Of a stretch of 38,115 nt of DNA, positions 1 through 7,315 are shown piece after piece. Where the stretch lies: positions 1-38,115 of the forward strand of contig CAJOLV010000011.1 in NCBI GenBank assembly GCA_905235515.1. Reading direction: 5' to 3'. A program made the translations under genes and the position numbers. A model generated the notes under the pieces. It was given only the letters and a program-made list of their open reading frames with translations. It was not told the DNA's origin and ran no database searches. Source of the DNA: an uncultured Bacilli bacterium (GTDB lineage Bacteria > Bacillota_I > Bacilli_A > RFN20 > CAG-826). Positions within the stretch are counted from its first letter, which is position 1, and every line of letters begins with the position of its first letter.

Positions 1-62
1 GTCTTACCCTCAGACCATATCTATCAAGAGGTTGCCCTTTTGACAACTTTATATTACAAAAT

Positions 63-84
63 AAAACCCTATTTTTCAATAGGG
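63..84 (-). terminator. Intrinsic terminator of tRNA-Arg
   Basis: A 7-bp stem (CCCTATT/AATAGGG, 67-73 and 78-84) with a 4-nt loop lies 13 bases past the encoded CCA. On the minus strand it is followed by a U-rich run (63-66 and beyond). I see nothing identifiable in 1-62. Confidence 0.75.
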
Positions 85-97
85 AATTTAGGAATTT

Positions 98-174
98 TGG
101 CACCCTCGAAACGACTCGAACGTTCGACCCTCTGCTTAGAAGGCAGATGCTCTATCCAGCTGAGCTACGAGGGC
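98..174 (-). tRNA. tRNA-Arg (anticodon UCU)
   Basis: Read on the minus strand, the sequence folds into a full cloverleaf. The acceptor stem is GCCCTCG/CGAGGGT with a G-U first pair. The D arm contains GCTC/GAGC. The anticodon stem is TCTGC/GCAGA with loop CTTCTAA, so the anticodon is TCT and reads AGA/AGG. The T arm is GAACG-TTCGAGT-CGTTT. The discriminator is G101 and CCA is encoded at 98-100. AGA is the main Arg codon in AT-rich genomes, so this is probably a heavily used tRNA. It has its own promoter and terminator and appears monocistronic. Confidence 0.95.
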
Positions 175-188
175 ATCAAGCGTTATTT

Positions 189-217
189 ATCATACGGATA
201 AACACGCAACTTTTCAA
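189..217 (-). promoter_or_regulatory. Sigma-A promoter of tRNA-Arg
   Basis: On the minus strand, -35 TTGAAA (212-217), a 17-bp spacer and -10 TATGAT (189-194). The predicted start is near 182, about 8 bases before the mature tRNA 5' end. Confidence 0.7.
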
Positions 218-226
218 GAGTAAATG

Positions 227-1012
227 TTATTTAACATCGCGATAATTGAATATCACAATTCCTAAGGTAAGGAATAATATAGAATAAATCGCGTTAGAAA
301 CAATATTTAACAGTAATAAGTCTTTAACTTCTCCAAGACCTAAAGAGGCAAATGTCACCACAGAGTGGAAGAACAAAGGATTCAATAATTGAATATATAC
401 TGGATATTTGATTGTTTCTCCCATAGAATCAAAGCTAATATCAAGATTAGCGATCATTCCAGAAATAAAGGCAAACATCATTAATAAAACAGTAACAGTG
501 ATTGCACCACCCATATTTCTAATCGCTGTCGCGGTTAAAATAGAAAGGGCTGTTAAAGTAACATAGACCATGATTGTCGCTCCAATGAGGGAGGCGATTG
601 TTTTTGAATCACCGGTAAAACCTTCTGGATAAAAACCACCTAAAGCGGTTGATAAACCCACAGAAACACCAATGTAGAAAGTCATTAAGGTAAGAGAATA
701 AATTAAACCCATGATAAATAGCGCTATATAAATATAGATTCTCTTGTTACCCGCGATGATTTTGTTACGAATTGTTCCGTAATTAAATTCACCAATAATA
801 AAGATAACTAAATTAATAGGAACTGCTAGACCAAAATTACTTGTTGGTGAAGCTGATGTCATTAAAGATTGATAACCACCACCGAGTTCAGGAATTAAGA
901 AATGGTAGAAAAGAGAGAAAACAACCGCTAAAACGCCACCAATGATTAATACAATCTTAAATGGGCGATCTTTTAATAATTTATATAAGGAAGCACGAAT
1001 AATCTTAAGCAT
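227..1012 (-). CDS. ABC-2 type transporter permease
   Basis: A 261-residue integral membrane protein with about six hydrophobic segments: near residues 18-40, 60-78, 92-120, 140-163, 168-190 and 235-255. The short basic N-terminus before the first segment and the overall length match ABC-2 permeases of the bacitracin/lantibiotic-immunity type (BcrB/YxlG-like). Its start overlaps the end of the upstream ATPase gene by 8 bp, so the two are translationally coupled and should form one exporter. No substrate can be read from the sequence. The gene ends 10 bp past the tRNA promoter -35 element. Confidence 0.85.
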   Translation of the reverse strand: MLKIIRASLYKLLKDRPFKIVLIIGGVLAVVFSLFYHFLIPELGGGYQSLMTSASPTSNFGLAVPINLVIFIIGEFNYGTIRNKIIAGNKRIYIYIALFIMGLIYSLTLMTFYIGVSVGLSTALGGFYPEGFTGDSKTIASLIGATIMVYVTLTALSILTATAIRNMGGAITVTVLLMMFAFISGMIANLDISFDSMGETIKYPVYIQLLNPLFFHSVVTFASLGLGEVKDLLLLNIVSNAIYSILFLTLGIVIFNYRDVK

Positions 1013-1928
1013 TGTCTTGACCTCCTCTCTTCGTTAATGAAAGGTAGTAATTTTCAACATCGATATCATTAGTTTTAATATTTGTGACATCGACACCATT
1101 CTTTTTTAATCCGACTAGCAAGTCGGTAATATTAATATCATCAAAGATTTTGACACCTTCAACAGTCAGCTTATAACGTTGAATATTTAACGCTTTTAAA
1201 GCGTTTTCTAATGCTTTAGCGTCTTCATGTTTAATCTCAACATGTTTCTGACAAGACGCAACTAAATCATCAGCAGAGATTTCTTGTAATAAGCGACCAT
1301 GACTAATAAAGCCCCAATAGGTCGCAACTTTTTCTAATTCGGAAAGAATATGAGAAGAAATTAAAATAGTAATCCCTTTTTTATTTAAATCAACAATGAC
1401 TTCTCTTAATTCAGCGATACCTTGTGGGTCTAAGCCATTCATCGGTTCATCTAAGAGCAATAATTTAGGATTGTTTAATAACAAAACAGCGATACCGAGT
1501 CTTTGTCTCATACCTAAAGAGAAATTTCTCACTGTCTTTTTGCCAGTGTCTTCCAGACCGACTTGTTTTAAAACAGCGTTAATTCTTTCAATGCTTCCAT
1601 CTATTCCATAATACATGCAAGCGTATTTAAGATTATCGACTGCACTCATACTTGGAACAAGAGATGGAGCTTCCACAATCGCGGAAATTTGATTTCTTAC
1701 CGCATAAATGCGGTTATCTTTGTTAGGTACATCAAACAATTGGTAATCGCCACCACTAGGTCTTGCTAGTCCCATTAATACACGCATAATAGTAGTTTTA
1801 CCAGAGCCATTTTCTCCGACAAAGCCATAAATGCTACCTACTGGAACATGCATATCGACATGATCGACAGCGTTTTTACCAGAATATGTTTTTACTAATT
1901 GATTGGTAGTAATGGCAAATTCTGACAT
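1005..1928 (-). CDS. ABC transporter ATP-binding protein (BcrA/YxlF-like)
   Basis: A 307-residue ATPase. The Walker A motif GENGSGKTT is at residues 38-46, the signature SLGMR at about 137-141, and Walker B LLLLDEP at about 156-162 with the D-loop GLD just after. The C-terminal ~80 residues beyond the ATPase core are typical of drug or bacteriocin exporters of the BcrA class. A Shine-Dalgarno GAGAGG precedes the ATG. The permease follows with an 8-bp overlap. Its own promoter appears to lie in the 29-bp gap after uvrC. Antibiotic or peptide self-protection is possible, but the substrate is unknown. Confidence 0.9.
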   Translation of the reverse strand: MSEFAITTNQLVKTYSGKNAVDHVDMHVPVGSIYGFVGENGSGKTTIMRVLMGLARPSGGDYQLFDVPNKDNRIYAVRNQISAIVEAPSLVPSMSAVDNLKYACMYYGIDGSIERINAVLKQVGLEDTGKKTVRNFSLGMRQRLGIAVLLLNNPKLLLLDEPMNGLDPQGIAELREVIVDLNKKGITILISSHILSELEKVATYWGFISHGRLLQEISADDLVASCQKHVEIKHEDAKALENALKALNIQRYKLTVEGVKIFDDINITDLLVGLKKNGVDVTNIKTNDIDVENYYLSLTKRGGQDNA

Positions 1929-1956
1929 AATTATTTCCTCTCATATTATCTTTGGT

Positions 1957-1986
1957 ATTATATACCATAATGTAATTTGTTGTATA
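1957..1986 (-). promoter_or_regulatory. Probable promoter of the ABC exporter pair
   Basis: A consensus -10 TATAAT at 1957-1962 (minus strand) overlaps the uvrC stop codon. A -35-like TATACA lies 18 bp upstream (1981-1986). The predicted start near 1950 leaves a ~21-nt leader with a GAGAGG ribosome site. The -35 is weak, so uvrC read-through may also contribute. Confidence 0.45.
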
Positions 1987-3721
1987 GACTGTTAGCCACC
2001 TTCTTAGGAAGGATTTGTTCTAATTCTTCTAAAGTGGCTTCTTTTAATAAGTTAATATCTTGATAAGCACGATAGATTTTTTCTTTCCCTTTATCACCTA
2101 ATCCTGGAACATCATCAAGCAACGATGACTTCATGGCTTTACCTCTTTTTTCCTTATGGAAAGAGATAGCGAATCTATGAACTTCATCTTGCATTCTTGT
2201 TAATAAGAAGAAGATGGCTTTATTCTCAATCGGATAGATATTCCCATCAATATCAATTAAGCCTCTAGTTTGGTGCTTATCATTCTTCACTAAACCATAT
2301 ACTGGAATATCGGCTTTTGCAGCTTCTAGAGCCTTTAAAGTCACTTTAATTTGTTTTTGTCCACCATCGACAAGAATTAAATTAGGTAATTTTTGTTTCT
2401 CGTTTACTAATCTTGAATAATGGCGATAAGTAATTTCTTCCATACTCTTTAAATCATCACGAGCTTCTTCGTGTTCAATTTTAAATTTCCGATAGAACTT
2501 TTTAGCGGGTTCTCCATTGATGAACGCCACCATTGCACCGACTGGTGAGGAACCTTGAATATGAGAATTATCAAATAACTCTATATGCAATGGTGTTGGG
2601 ATATTAATAATCTTTCCTAATTCTTCTAATAATTCTAATTTGCTATCATCAATTCTTGCTGAGAGAAAATATTCATCAAGAGCGTTATTCGCATTTTCTT
2701 TCGCAGATATGATAAGTTCTAATAATTTACCTTTACTAATTGAGTTAACCGAGCAATCAAGCAAATCATTAAGTAGTTCAACAATTATATCATTATTAAT
2801 AATAACTTCACTTGGTGTAGGTTGCTTTTGATAGAATTGGAGGATTAAATCTGCAACCTCTTCTTCTGGGTCACCGAATTGTTCTACAACAAATACTTGC
2901 TTACCTAATAAGATTCCTTTGCGGTAGAGAAAAACCGCTAAAGCGAGATAGCCTTCTCTAATCGCAAAAGCAAAAATATCACGGTCTGTGCGATCATTCA
3001 TTTCCACGTTTTGGTTAACATTTAAATGTTCAATGGCTTGAATTGTTTTCTTATATTCATTAGCCATTTCGTATTCTTGTTTCTCACTAGCGTCAAGCAT
3101 CTTTCTTTTTAATTCCATAATCTGTTTTTGATTATTACCGCGCATAAAAGATTTAATCTCTTCACGAATGGATTCAAATACTGATTCTTCAATCTTATTA
3201 ACACAAGGCGCTAGGCAAGTGCCAAGATGATAGTATAGGCATGTCTGATGAGCTAAATTAGAGCATTTTCTAATCGGAAAAATCTTATTTAACAGAGTTA
3301 TAAGGTCATAAGCCGCACTGGAATTAGGGTATGGACCAAAATAATCATAGTTCTTTTTATCTTTATCGTTTCTTTTAATAGAAAGATAGGGATCACCCTT
3401 TTTACTTAAGGCAATATATGGGTAATGAGAACCATCTTTTAACAAGATATTATATCTAGGATAATGAGTTTGAATGAGATTCATTTCTAAGACTAAAGCT
3501 TCTTTTTCATTAGCGGTGATAATGGTTTCAAAATATTCAACATTCTGCACCATTTTCATCACTTTACCGACTTGTGGTCTTAAAAAATATTGGCTCACTC
3601 TCTTTTGTAAATCTTTGGCTTTACCAACATAAATAATTACATCGTTTTTGTCATGCATTAAATAAACACCAGGGAGATGCTTAAGGTTACTAATTAAAGT
3701 TTTAATTCGTTCACTAATCAT
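1958..3721 (-). CDS. uvrC: UvrABC system protein C (excinuclease subunit)
   Basis: A 587-residue nucleotide-excision repair nuclease. The N-terminal GIY-YIG domain is visible (GVYLMHDKND...IIYVGKAKDL, residues ~18-38) and makes the 3' incision. A UVR motif that contacts UvrB lies near 200-235. The RNase H-like domain for the 5' incision is at ~350-500, with the catalytic-type segment ELFDNSHIQG. A C-terminal helix-hairpin-helix (VPGLGDKGKEKI) binds DNA. The length matches the family. The ATG overlaps the mutS2 stop as ATGA, so translation is coupled to mutS2. No strong Shine-Dalgarno is present. Confidence 0.97.
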   Translation of the reverse strand: MISERIKTLISNLKHLPGVYLMHDKNDVIIYVGKAKDLQKRVSQYFLRPQVGKVMKMVQNVEYFETIITANEKEALVLEMNLIQTHYPRYNILLKDGSHYPYIALSKKGDPYLSIKRNDKDKKNYDYFGPYPNSSAAYDLITLLNKIFPIRKCSNLAHQTCLYYHLGTCLAPCVNKIEESVFESIREEIKSFMRGNNQKQIMELKRKMLDASEKQEYEMANEYKKTIQAIEHLNVNQNVEMNDRTDRDIFAFAIREGYLALAVFLYRKGILLGKQVFVVEQFGDPEEEVADLILQFYQKQPTPSEVIINNDIIVELLNDLLDCSVNSISKGKLLELIISAKENANNALDEYFLSARIDDSKLELLEELGKIINIPTPLHIELFDNSHIQGSSPVGAMVAFINGEPAKKFYRKFKIEHEEARDDLKSMEEITYRHYSRLVNEKQKLPNLILVDGGQKQIKVTLKALEAAKADIPVYGLVKNDKHQTRGLIDIDGNIYPIENKAIFFLLTRMQDEVHRFAISFHKEKRGKAMKSSLLDDVPGLGDKGKEKIYRAYQDINLLKEATLEELEQILPKKVANSLYNKLHYGI

Positions 3722-6021
3722 TTAAATGTAATTACTGTTGCTCCCCCAGCGCCTTCGTTAGCTTGGCCTAAACGATATGATAAATCCTTTTGAGTAGATA
3801 AATATTCGTGGGTTAACTTACGAAGAGCCCCACTACCAAATCCATGGATAATTCTTACTGTTTTAAAATGTTTTACACGACAGTCATCTAAATATTTTGT
3901 AATGGCGTCTTTAGCTTCATCCACTCTTAAACCGATGATATTAAGTTCTAAACCAACATTTAATTTCATGATTGAATCATAATTAACATTCGGTTTTACT
4001 TTACTAGCGCCGACCTTTTTCTCGATTTTGTGTAATTTATCTTTTGATACTTCTAATGACATACCAGCATCACTGGCAATTAAAACCTTTTCACCTTTCA
4101 TCTTTTTCACTACACCATTCAAGTTTAAAGATGGGATAGAGACACAGTCTCCTACTAGGATTTCTTCATTATATGTAATAATATCAGCGTTATCTTCTAA
4201 TTCTTCTACTTTATGTTTGAGTTCAATAACTTCATGGAGTTTTAAATCACCTTTTGATAAAGTGGCAATAATGTCATCAATTTCTTTTTTGGTGTTATCA
4301 ATGATTTGTTGCTTTTCATCTTCGACATCAGAAAGGAGTTTTTCTCTTCTTTCCTTTAATATTTTTTCATCGTTTTCTAGTTTCTTTTCAAGAGTGTCAA
4401 GCTTTGCTTGTTTCTTTACTAATTCATCCTCTAAAAGGGTCATCTCTTCAATCTTTTTTTGTAAGATGAATAAAAGTTTTTGCGACTCACTTGTTTGCGT
4501 ATTATTTAAATAATTACGAGCATTTTGAATTAACTCTGGTGAAATACCATATCGGCTCGCTACATCAAGTGCATAAGAATGACCAGGAGCAGCATATTTA
4601 AACTTATAAGTCGGCAATAATTTCTCTTCGTTAAATATCATTGATGAATTCTCAATATTTTCTGATAAGAAAGCATATTCTTTTAACGCTTCAAAATGAG
4701 AGGAAATCATCGCTAAACAATGTTTAGATTCTAATTCTTTACTAACAGATAAGGCTAGAGCCTCACCTTCTTTAGGATCAGTACCAGTTCCTAATTCATC
4801 TAATAAGACTAAATCTTTCCCTTTCACCGCATTAACAATTTTCGCGATATTAGACATATGAGCGGAGAATGTAGATAAGTTATCAGATAATGATTGGTTA
4901 TCACCAATATCGATATAAATATGATTGAAATAACCTAATCTAGCTTTGCTAGCGGGCACCGCTAAACCGGATTGATGCATTAACACTAATAGACCAACAG
5001 TTTTTAAAGAAACGGTCTTACCACCAGCATTTGGTCCGGAAATAATAACGATACGTTTTTGTTCATCTAAGAAATATGAATTAGCGACGACTATGTCTTT
5101 TTCAATTAATGGATGACGGGAATCGATTAATTCCACGACTTGCGTATTTACTCTTTGGGGGATAACTCCATCAATTTCGGACATATATTGACTTTTAGCG
5201 CTTAAGAAGTCTAATTCAGCAATAATTTTATTGTTATTTATGATTTCTCCTTCTTGAATGAGAACTAATGCGGTTAATTGTTTTAAAATCTTACGACACT
5301 CTTCTTGTTCTTCAACACTCAAAGCAGTTAATTGATTATTTAATTGCACGACTTCCATTGGTTCAATAAATGTTGTAGCCCCAGAAGTTGAAACATCGTA
5401 AACAATACCTAAAACCTTACTCTTTTCCACAGTTTTCACTGGTAAGACAAAATGGCCATCTCTAATTGTTGCGTTGTCATCATTGAGATAGGCACTATAA
5501 GTGAAGGATAGAGAAGCAATCTTTTGTTCTAATTGCTTTTCGACTTTTTTAATTTGCCCTCTTATCTCTTTTAATTCTGGAGTAGCGTTATCAGAGATGG
5601 TTAAAGAATTAGTGATAACGCGATGAATCTCTTTCTCTAGAGGAGATAAGTCTAAAAATCTTTCGACTTTGCCTTTGATTCTTGGATAGGAGACATCTAT
5701 TTTTTGGAAATATTTAATAATGCTTTGACTAGTTAAAACATCTTCCGCGATTAAATGGAGATCTCTTGGAGTTAATAAACCAGTTTTCTTTGCTAAATCG
5801 ATGAGATATAAAGCGTTAGCACTAGTGTGAATTGGTAAAATACCAAATCTTATGATAATAGAATTAATTTCCTCTAAGTCTAAAAGATTATTTTCAACAT
5901 CTTGAAAAGATGGAAGCATCTTTAATTCATCGACATAGATTCTTCCTAATTCTGTTTTGGCATATTCATTAATCTTTTCTTTGATTTTATAAAATTCAAA
6001 GGTTTCATAAATGTCTTGCAT
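3718..6021 (-). CDS. mutS2: Endonuclease MutS2
   Basis: MutS-family ATPase with a C-terminal Smr nuclease domain, known to act on recombination intermediates and stalled ribosomes. Visible parts: the Walker A GPNAGGKT, Walker B LVLLDELGTGTDP, a long coiled-coil linker after the ATPase, and the Smr domain with HGFGSGALR. The family's first residues (M-x-x-x-x-x-x-LEF-like) match the ATG at 6021, giving 767 residues. The longer in-frame reading from 6087 would overlap the divergent rnhC gene and is rejected. An extended -10 ends exactly 6 nt before this ATG and there is no Shine-Dalgarno, so the mRNA is predicted to be leaderless. Confidence 0.95.
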   Translation of the reverse strand: MQDIYETFEFYKIKEKINEYAKTELGRIYVDELKMLPSFQDVENNLLDLEEINSIIIRFGILPIHTSANALYLIDLAKKTGLLTPRDLHLIAEDVLTSQSIIKYFQKIDVSYPRIKGKVERFLDLSPLEKEIHRVITNSLTISDNATPELKEIRGQIKKVEKQLEQKIASLSFTYSAYLNDDNATIRDGHFVLPVKTVEKSKVLGIVYDVSTSGATTFIEPMEVVQLNNQLTALSVEEQEECRKILKQLTALVLIQEGEIINNNKIIAELDFLSAKSQYMSEIDGVIPQRVNTQVVELIDSRHPLIEKDIVVANSYFLDEQKRIVIISGPNAGGKTVSLKTVGLLVLMHQSGLAVPASKARLGYFNHIYIDIGDNQSLSDNLSTFSAHMSNIAKIVNAVKGKDLVLLDELGTGTDPKEGEALALSVSKELESKHCLAMISSHFEALKEYAFLSENIENSSMIFNEEKLLPTYKFKYAAPGHSYALDVASRYGISPELIQNARNYLNNTQTSESQKLLFILQKKIEEMTLLEDELVKKQAKLDTLEKKLENDEKILKERREKLLSDVEDEKQQIIDNTKKEIDDIIATLSKGDLKLHEVIELKHKVEELEDNADIITYNEEILVGDCVSIPSLNLNGVVKKMKGEKVLIASDAGMSLEVSKDKLHKIEKKVGASKVKPNVNYDSIMKLNVGLELNIIGLRVDEAKDAITKYLDDCRVKHFKTVRIIHGFGSGALRKLTHEYLSTQKDLSYRLGQANEGAGGATVITFK

Positions 6022-6027
6022 GTGATT

Positions 6028-6036
6028 ATCATAACA
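6028..6036 (-). promoter_or_regulatory. Extended -10 promoter giving a leaderless mutS2 mRNA
   Basis: TG-T-TATGAT on the minus strand, with TATGAT at 6028-6033. If +1 lies 7 nt past the -10, transcription starts on the A of the ATG (6021). The -35 region is weak (TATCAC). Confidence 0.5.
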
Positions 6037-6051
6037 CAAACCACTAAAGTG

Positions 6052-6060
6052 TGATATTCT
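6052..6060 (+). promoter_or_regulatory. Extended -10 promoter giving a near-leaderless rnhC mRNA
   Basis: TG-A-TATTCT with TATTCT at 6055-6060. The predicted +1 is at 6067, two bases before the ATG at 6069. There is no Shine-Dalgarno. It lies back to back with the mutS2 promoter. Confidence 0.45.
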
Positions 6061-6068
6061 TATTACAT

Positions 6069-6980
6069 ATGGGCGAAAGAGTGACAATTAAGGTGAGTCC
6101 AGAAAAAGCAGAAGAGATAAAACTCTTCTATTTAGCGTATGAAGTTCCTAATGATGGGGAATATGTTTATTTCCACGCAAATTATTATGGTACTTTAATC
6201 ACTATTTATGCTTCTAAAAAGACTTATCGCAGTGTCACTTTTATAGGTGACAACGCTTTAATGGAAGCTAAAAGATTTGATCAAGAAGCGGAGATTAGCA
6301 AAGCTAAAGAATCCACTGAAAGTAAGGAGTGGGTCAATTTAGAAAGCCAAATTGGTTCAGATGAAGTCGGTGTTGGTGATTTATGCTTGCCAATGATTGT
6401 GGTCGCAACATTTGTTCGCTCGTATGATATGAAGACGCTTAAAGCTTTTGGAGTAAATGACTCTAAAAAACTCTCGGATAAAGAAATATTAGAAATCGGT
6501 GATGCCCTAGGGAAAAAGTTTTTTATCTCAAAACTCACTTTAAGTAATGAGAAATATAACGAAATGATTGATAAAGGCGAAAATCTCAATTCTTTAAAAG
6601 CCAAAATGCATAATCGTGCGCTTTTAAACTTGTTTAGGCGCTTTCCAGACACTAAATATATCTTTGTTGATCAATTTTGTGCAGAAGATAAATACTTCGC
6701 TTATTTGACCGATAAATATGAGTCTCAAATCACTAATATCACTTTTAAAACTAAAGGTGAGTCATATTATCCAAGTGTCGCTCTCGCTAGTGTTTTAGCC
6801 CGTTATTCATTCCTAAAAGAAAAAGAGAAACTTGAAAAGAAATACGAAATGGAATTCCCTTTTGGAGCGGGCGTTAAAGCGGATGAATTTATCATTAAAT
6901 TCCGTGATAAATACGGGGAAGAAGAACTAGAAAAAATAGTGAAGAAAAACTTCGCTAATTACAAAAAGTTAGAAAAATAA
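6069..6980 (+). CDS. rnhC: Ribonuclease HIII
   Basis: Cleaves RNA in RNA-DNA hybrids. The signature IGSDEVGVGD (D98, E99, D104 from the ATG) carries the catalytic acidic residues. A further conserved acidic site is in FVDQF. The N-terminal ~85 residues form the TBP-like substrate-binding domain that separates HIII from HII. At 303 residues it matches the family. I take the start as ATG 6069; an in-frame GTG at 6051 sits inside the promoter and would add only six residues. The gene is divergent from mutS2 with 47 bp between the starts. Confidence 0.93.
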   Translation: MGERVTIKVSPEKAEEIKLFYLAYEVPNDGEYVYFHANYYGTLITIYASKKTYRSVTFIGDNALMEAKRFDQEAEISKAKESTESKEWVNLESQIGSDEVGVGDLCLPMIVVATFVRSYDMKTLKAFGVNDSKKLSDKEILEIGDALGKKFFISKLTLSNEKYNEMIDKGENLNSLKAKMHNRALLNLFRRFPDTKYIFVDQFCAEDKYFAYLTDKYESQITNITFKTKGESYYPSVALASVLARYSFLKEKEKLEKKYEMEFPFGAGVKADEFIIKFRDKYGEEELEKIVKKNFANYKKLEK

Positions 6981-7002
6981 GACCTTAAGGTCTTTTCTTT
7001 TT
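6979..7002 (+). terminator. Intrinsic terminator of rnhC
   Basis: Stem AAGACC/GGTCTT with a TTAA loop (6979-6994), followed by a T-rich run to 7002. It overlaps the rnhC stop codon. Confidence 0.85.
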
Positions 7003-7010
7003 ACATATTA

Positions 7011-7039
7011 TTAAAAATCAAAAAATGTGCAACTAAAAT
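7011..7039 (+). promoter_or_regulatory. Candidate promoter of the toxin-like transcript
   Basis: -35 TTAAAA (7011-7016), a 17-bp spacer, -10 TAAAAT (7034-7039). The start would be near 7046, about 30 nt before the first small ORF with a good ribosome site. It lies directly after the rnhC terminator, so the island has its own transcription. Confidence 0.4.
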
Positions 7040-7074
7040 GCCTTTTTTCAACAATAGTTTATGGAGGCACAAGC

Positions 7075-7185
7075 ATGAATAACAACGTACTTTTGGTCCT
7101 CGCCCTACCTCTGGAAGGAGGAGCGCATTATGCGTGCCTTCATCAGCTTTGTGCTGGTAGTTGTGTTACTTTTAATTCTAGCTGA
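7075..7185 (+). CDS. 36-residue upstream ORF of the toxin-like locus
   Basis: ATG at 7075 is preceded by GGAGG with 7-nt spacing and encodes 36 residues. The N-terminus is hydrophobic (VLLVLALPL) and the second half is Cys/His-containing. It contains the whole ribosome site of the second ORF (7130) and overlaps most of it in another frame. This is the arrangement of a coupling ORF such as mok in hok/sok. The toxin site GAGG (7118-7121) can pair with CCTC (7108-7111) inside this ORF, so translating it could open that site. Whether the peptide itself does anything is unknown. Confidence 0.4.
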   Translation: MNNNVLLVLALPLEGGAHYACLHQLCAGSCVTFNSS

Positions 7186-7198
7186 CTTAATCATCTAA
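7130..7198 (+). CDS. 22-residue hydrophobic peptide, type I toxin-like
   Basis: Encodes MRAFISFVLVVVLLLILADL plus two isoleucines: one short transmembrane helix with a single N-terminal Arg and one Asp near the end. Size and make-up resemble membrane-acting toxins of type I systems (Ibs, TisB or Fst class), but I recognise no specific family. The ribosome site is very strong (AAGGAGGAG, 8 nt before the ATG). The ORF overlaps the upstream 36-residue ORF and runs against a convergent antisense RNA whose terminator U-tract lies on its stop codon. Base composition is clearly more GC-rich than its neighbours. Confidence 0.5.
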   Translation: MRAFISFVLVVVLLLILADLII

Positions 7199-7244
7199 AA
7201 AAAGGGGGGACGGCTGCTGCTCGCTTGTCGTCTCCTCAAAACAC
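7197..7244 (-). ncRNA. Short convergent antisense RNA (candidate antitoxin)
   Basis: On the minus strand a near-consensus promoter points toward the toxin-like gene. Transcription from about 7244 would run through a stem (7229-7237 with 7204-7212) into seven T residues (complement of 7197-7203), an intrinsic terminator on the toxin stop codon. The RNA would be about 48 nt and complementary to the 3' end of the toxin message. This convergent layout is like Fst RNAI/RNAII. No expression evidence can be seen from sequence. Confidence 0.42.
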
Positions 7245-7250
7245 AACTAC

Positions 7251-7279
7251 ATTATAGCGGCACCGGAGGAATAATTCAA
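7251..7279 (-). promoter_or_regulatory. Promoter of the antisense RNA
   Basis: Minus strand: -35 TTGAAT (7274-7279), 17-bp spacer, consensus -10 TATAAT (7251-7256). This is one of the best promoter matches in the window, although no minus-strand gene lies immediately downstream. Confidence 0.6.
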
Positions 7280-7293
7280 GAGATTGAGTTATT
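7270..7293 (+). other. 10-bp hairpin at the end of the toxin-like locus
   Basis: Arms AATAATTCAA and TTGAGTTATT with loop GAGA. Its one wobble pair is G-U on the plus strand but A-C on the minus strand, so the fold favours a plus-strand RNA. It is flanked by GGAGG (7265-7269) and two CCTCC tracts (7302-7312) that could close an outer stem or pair with the toxin ribosome site. Confidence 0.4.
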
Positions 7294-7315
7294 GGGTGAG
7301 GCCTCCGCCTCCACG

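Noticed and set aside
1-62. End of another gene or a second RNA at the window edge
   Set aside because: Too short and no recognisable motif; nothing can be supported.
6022-6087. Longer MutS2 start at 6087
   Set aside because: It would overlap the divergent rnhC start and promoter; the family N-terminus matches 6021.
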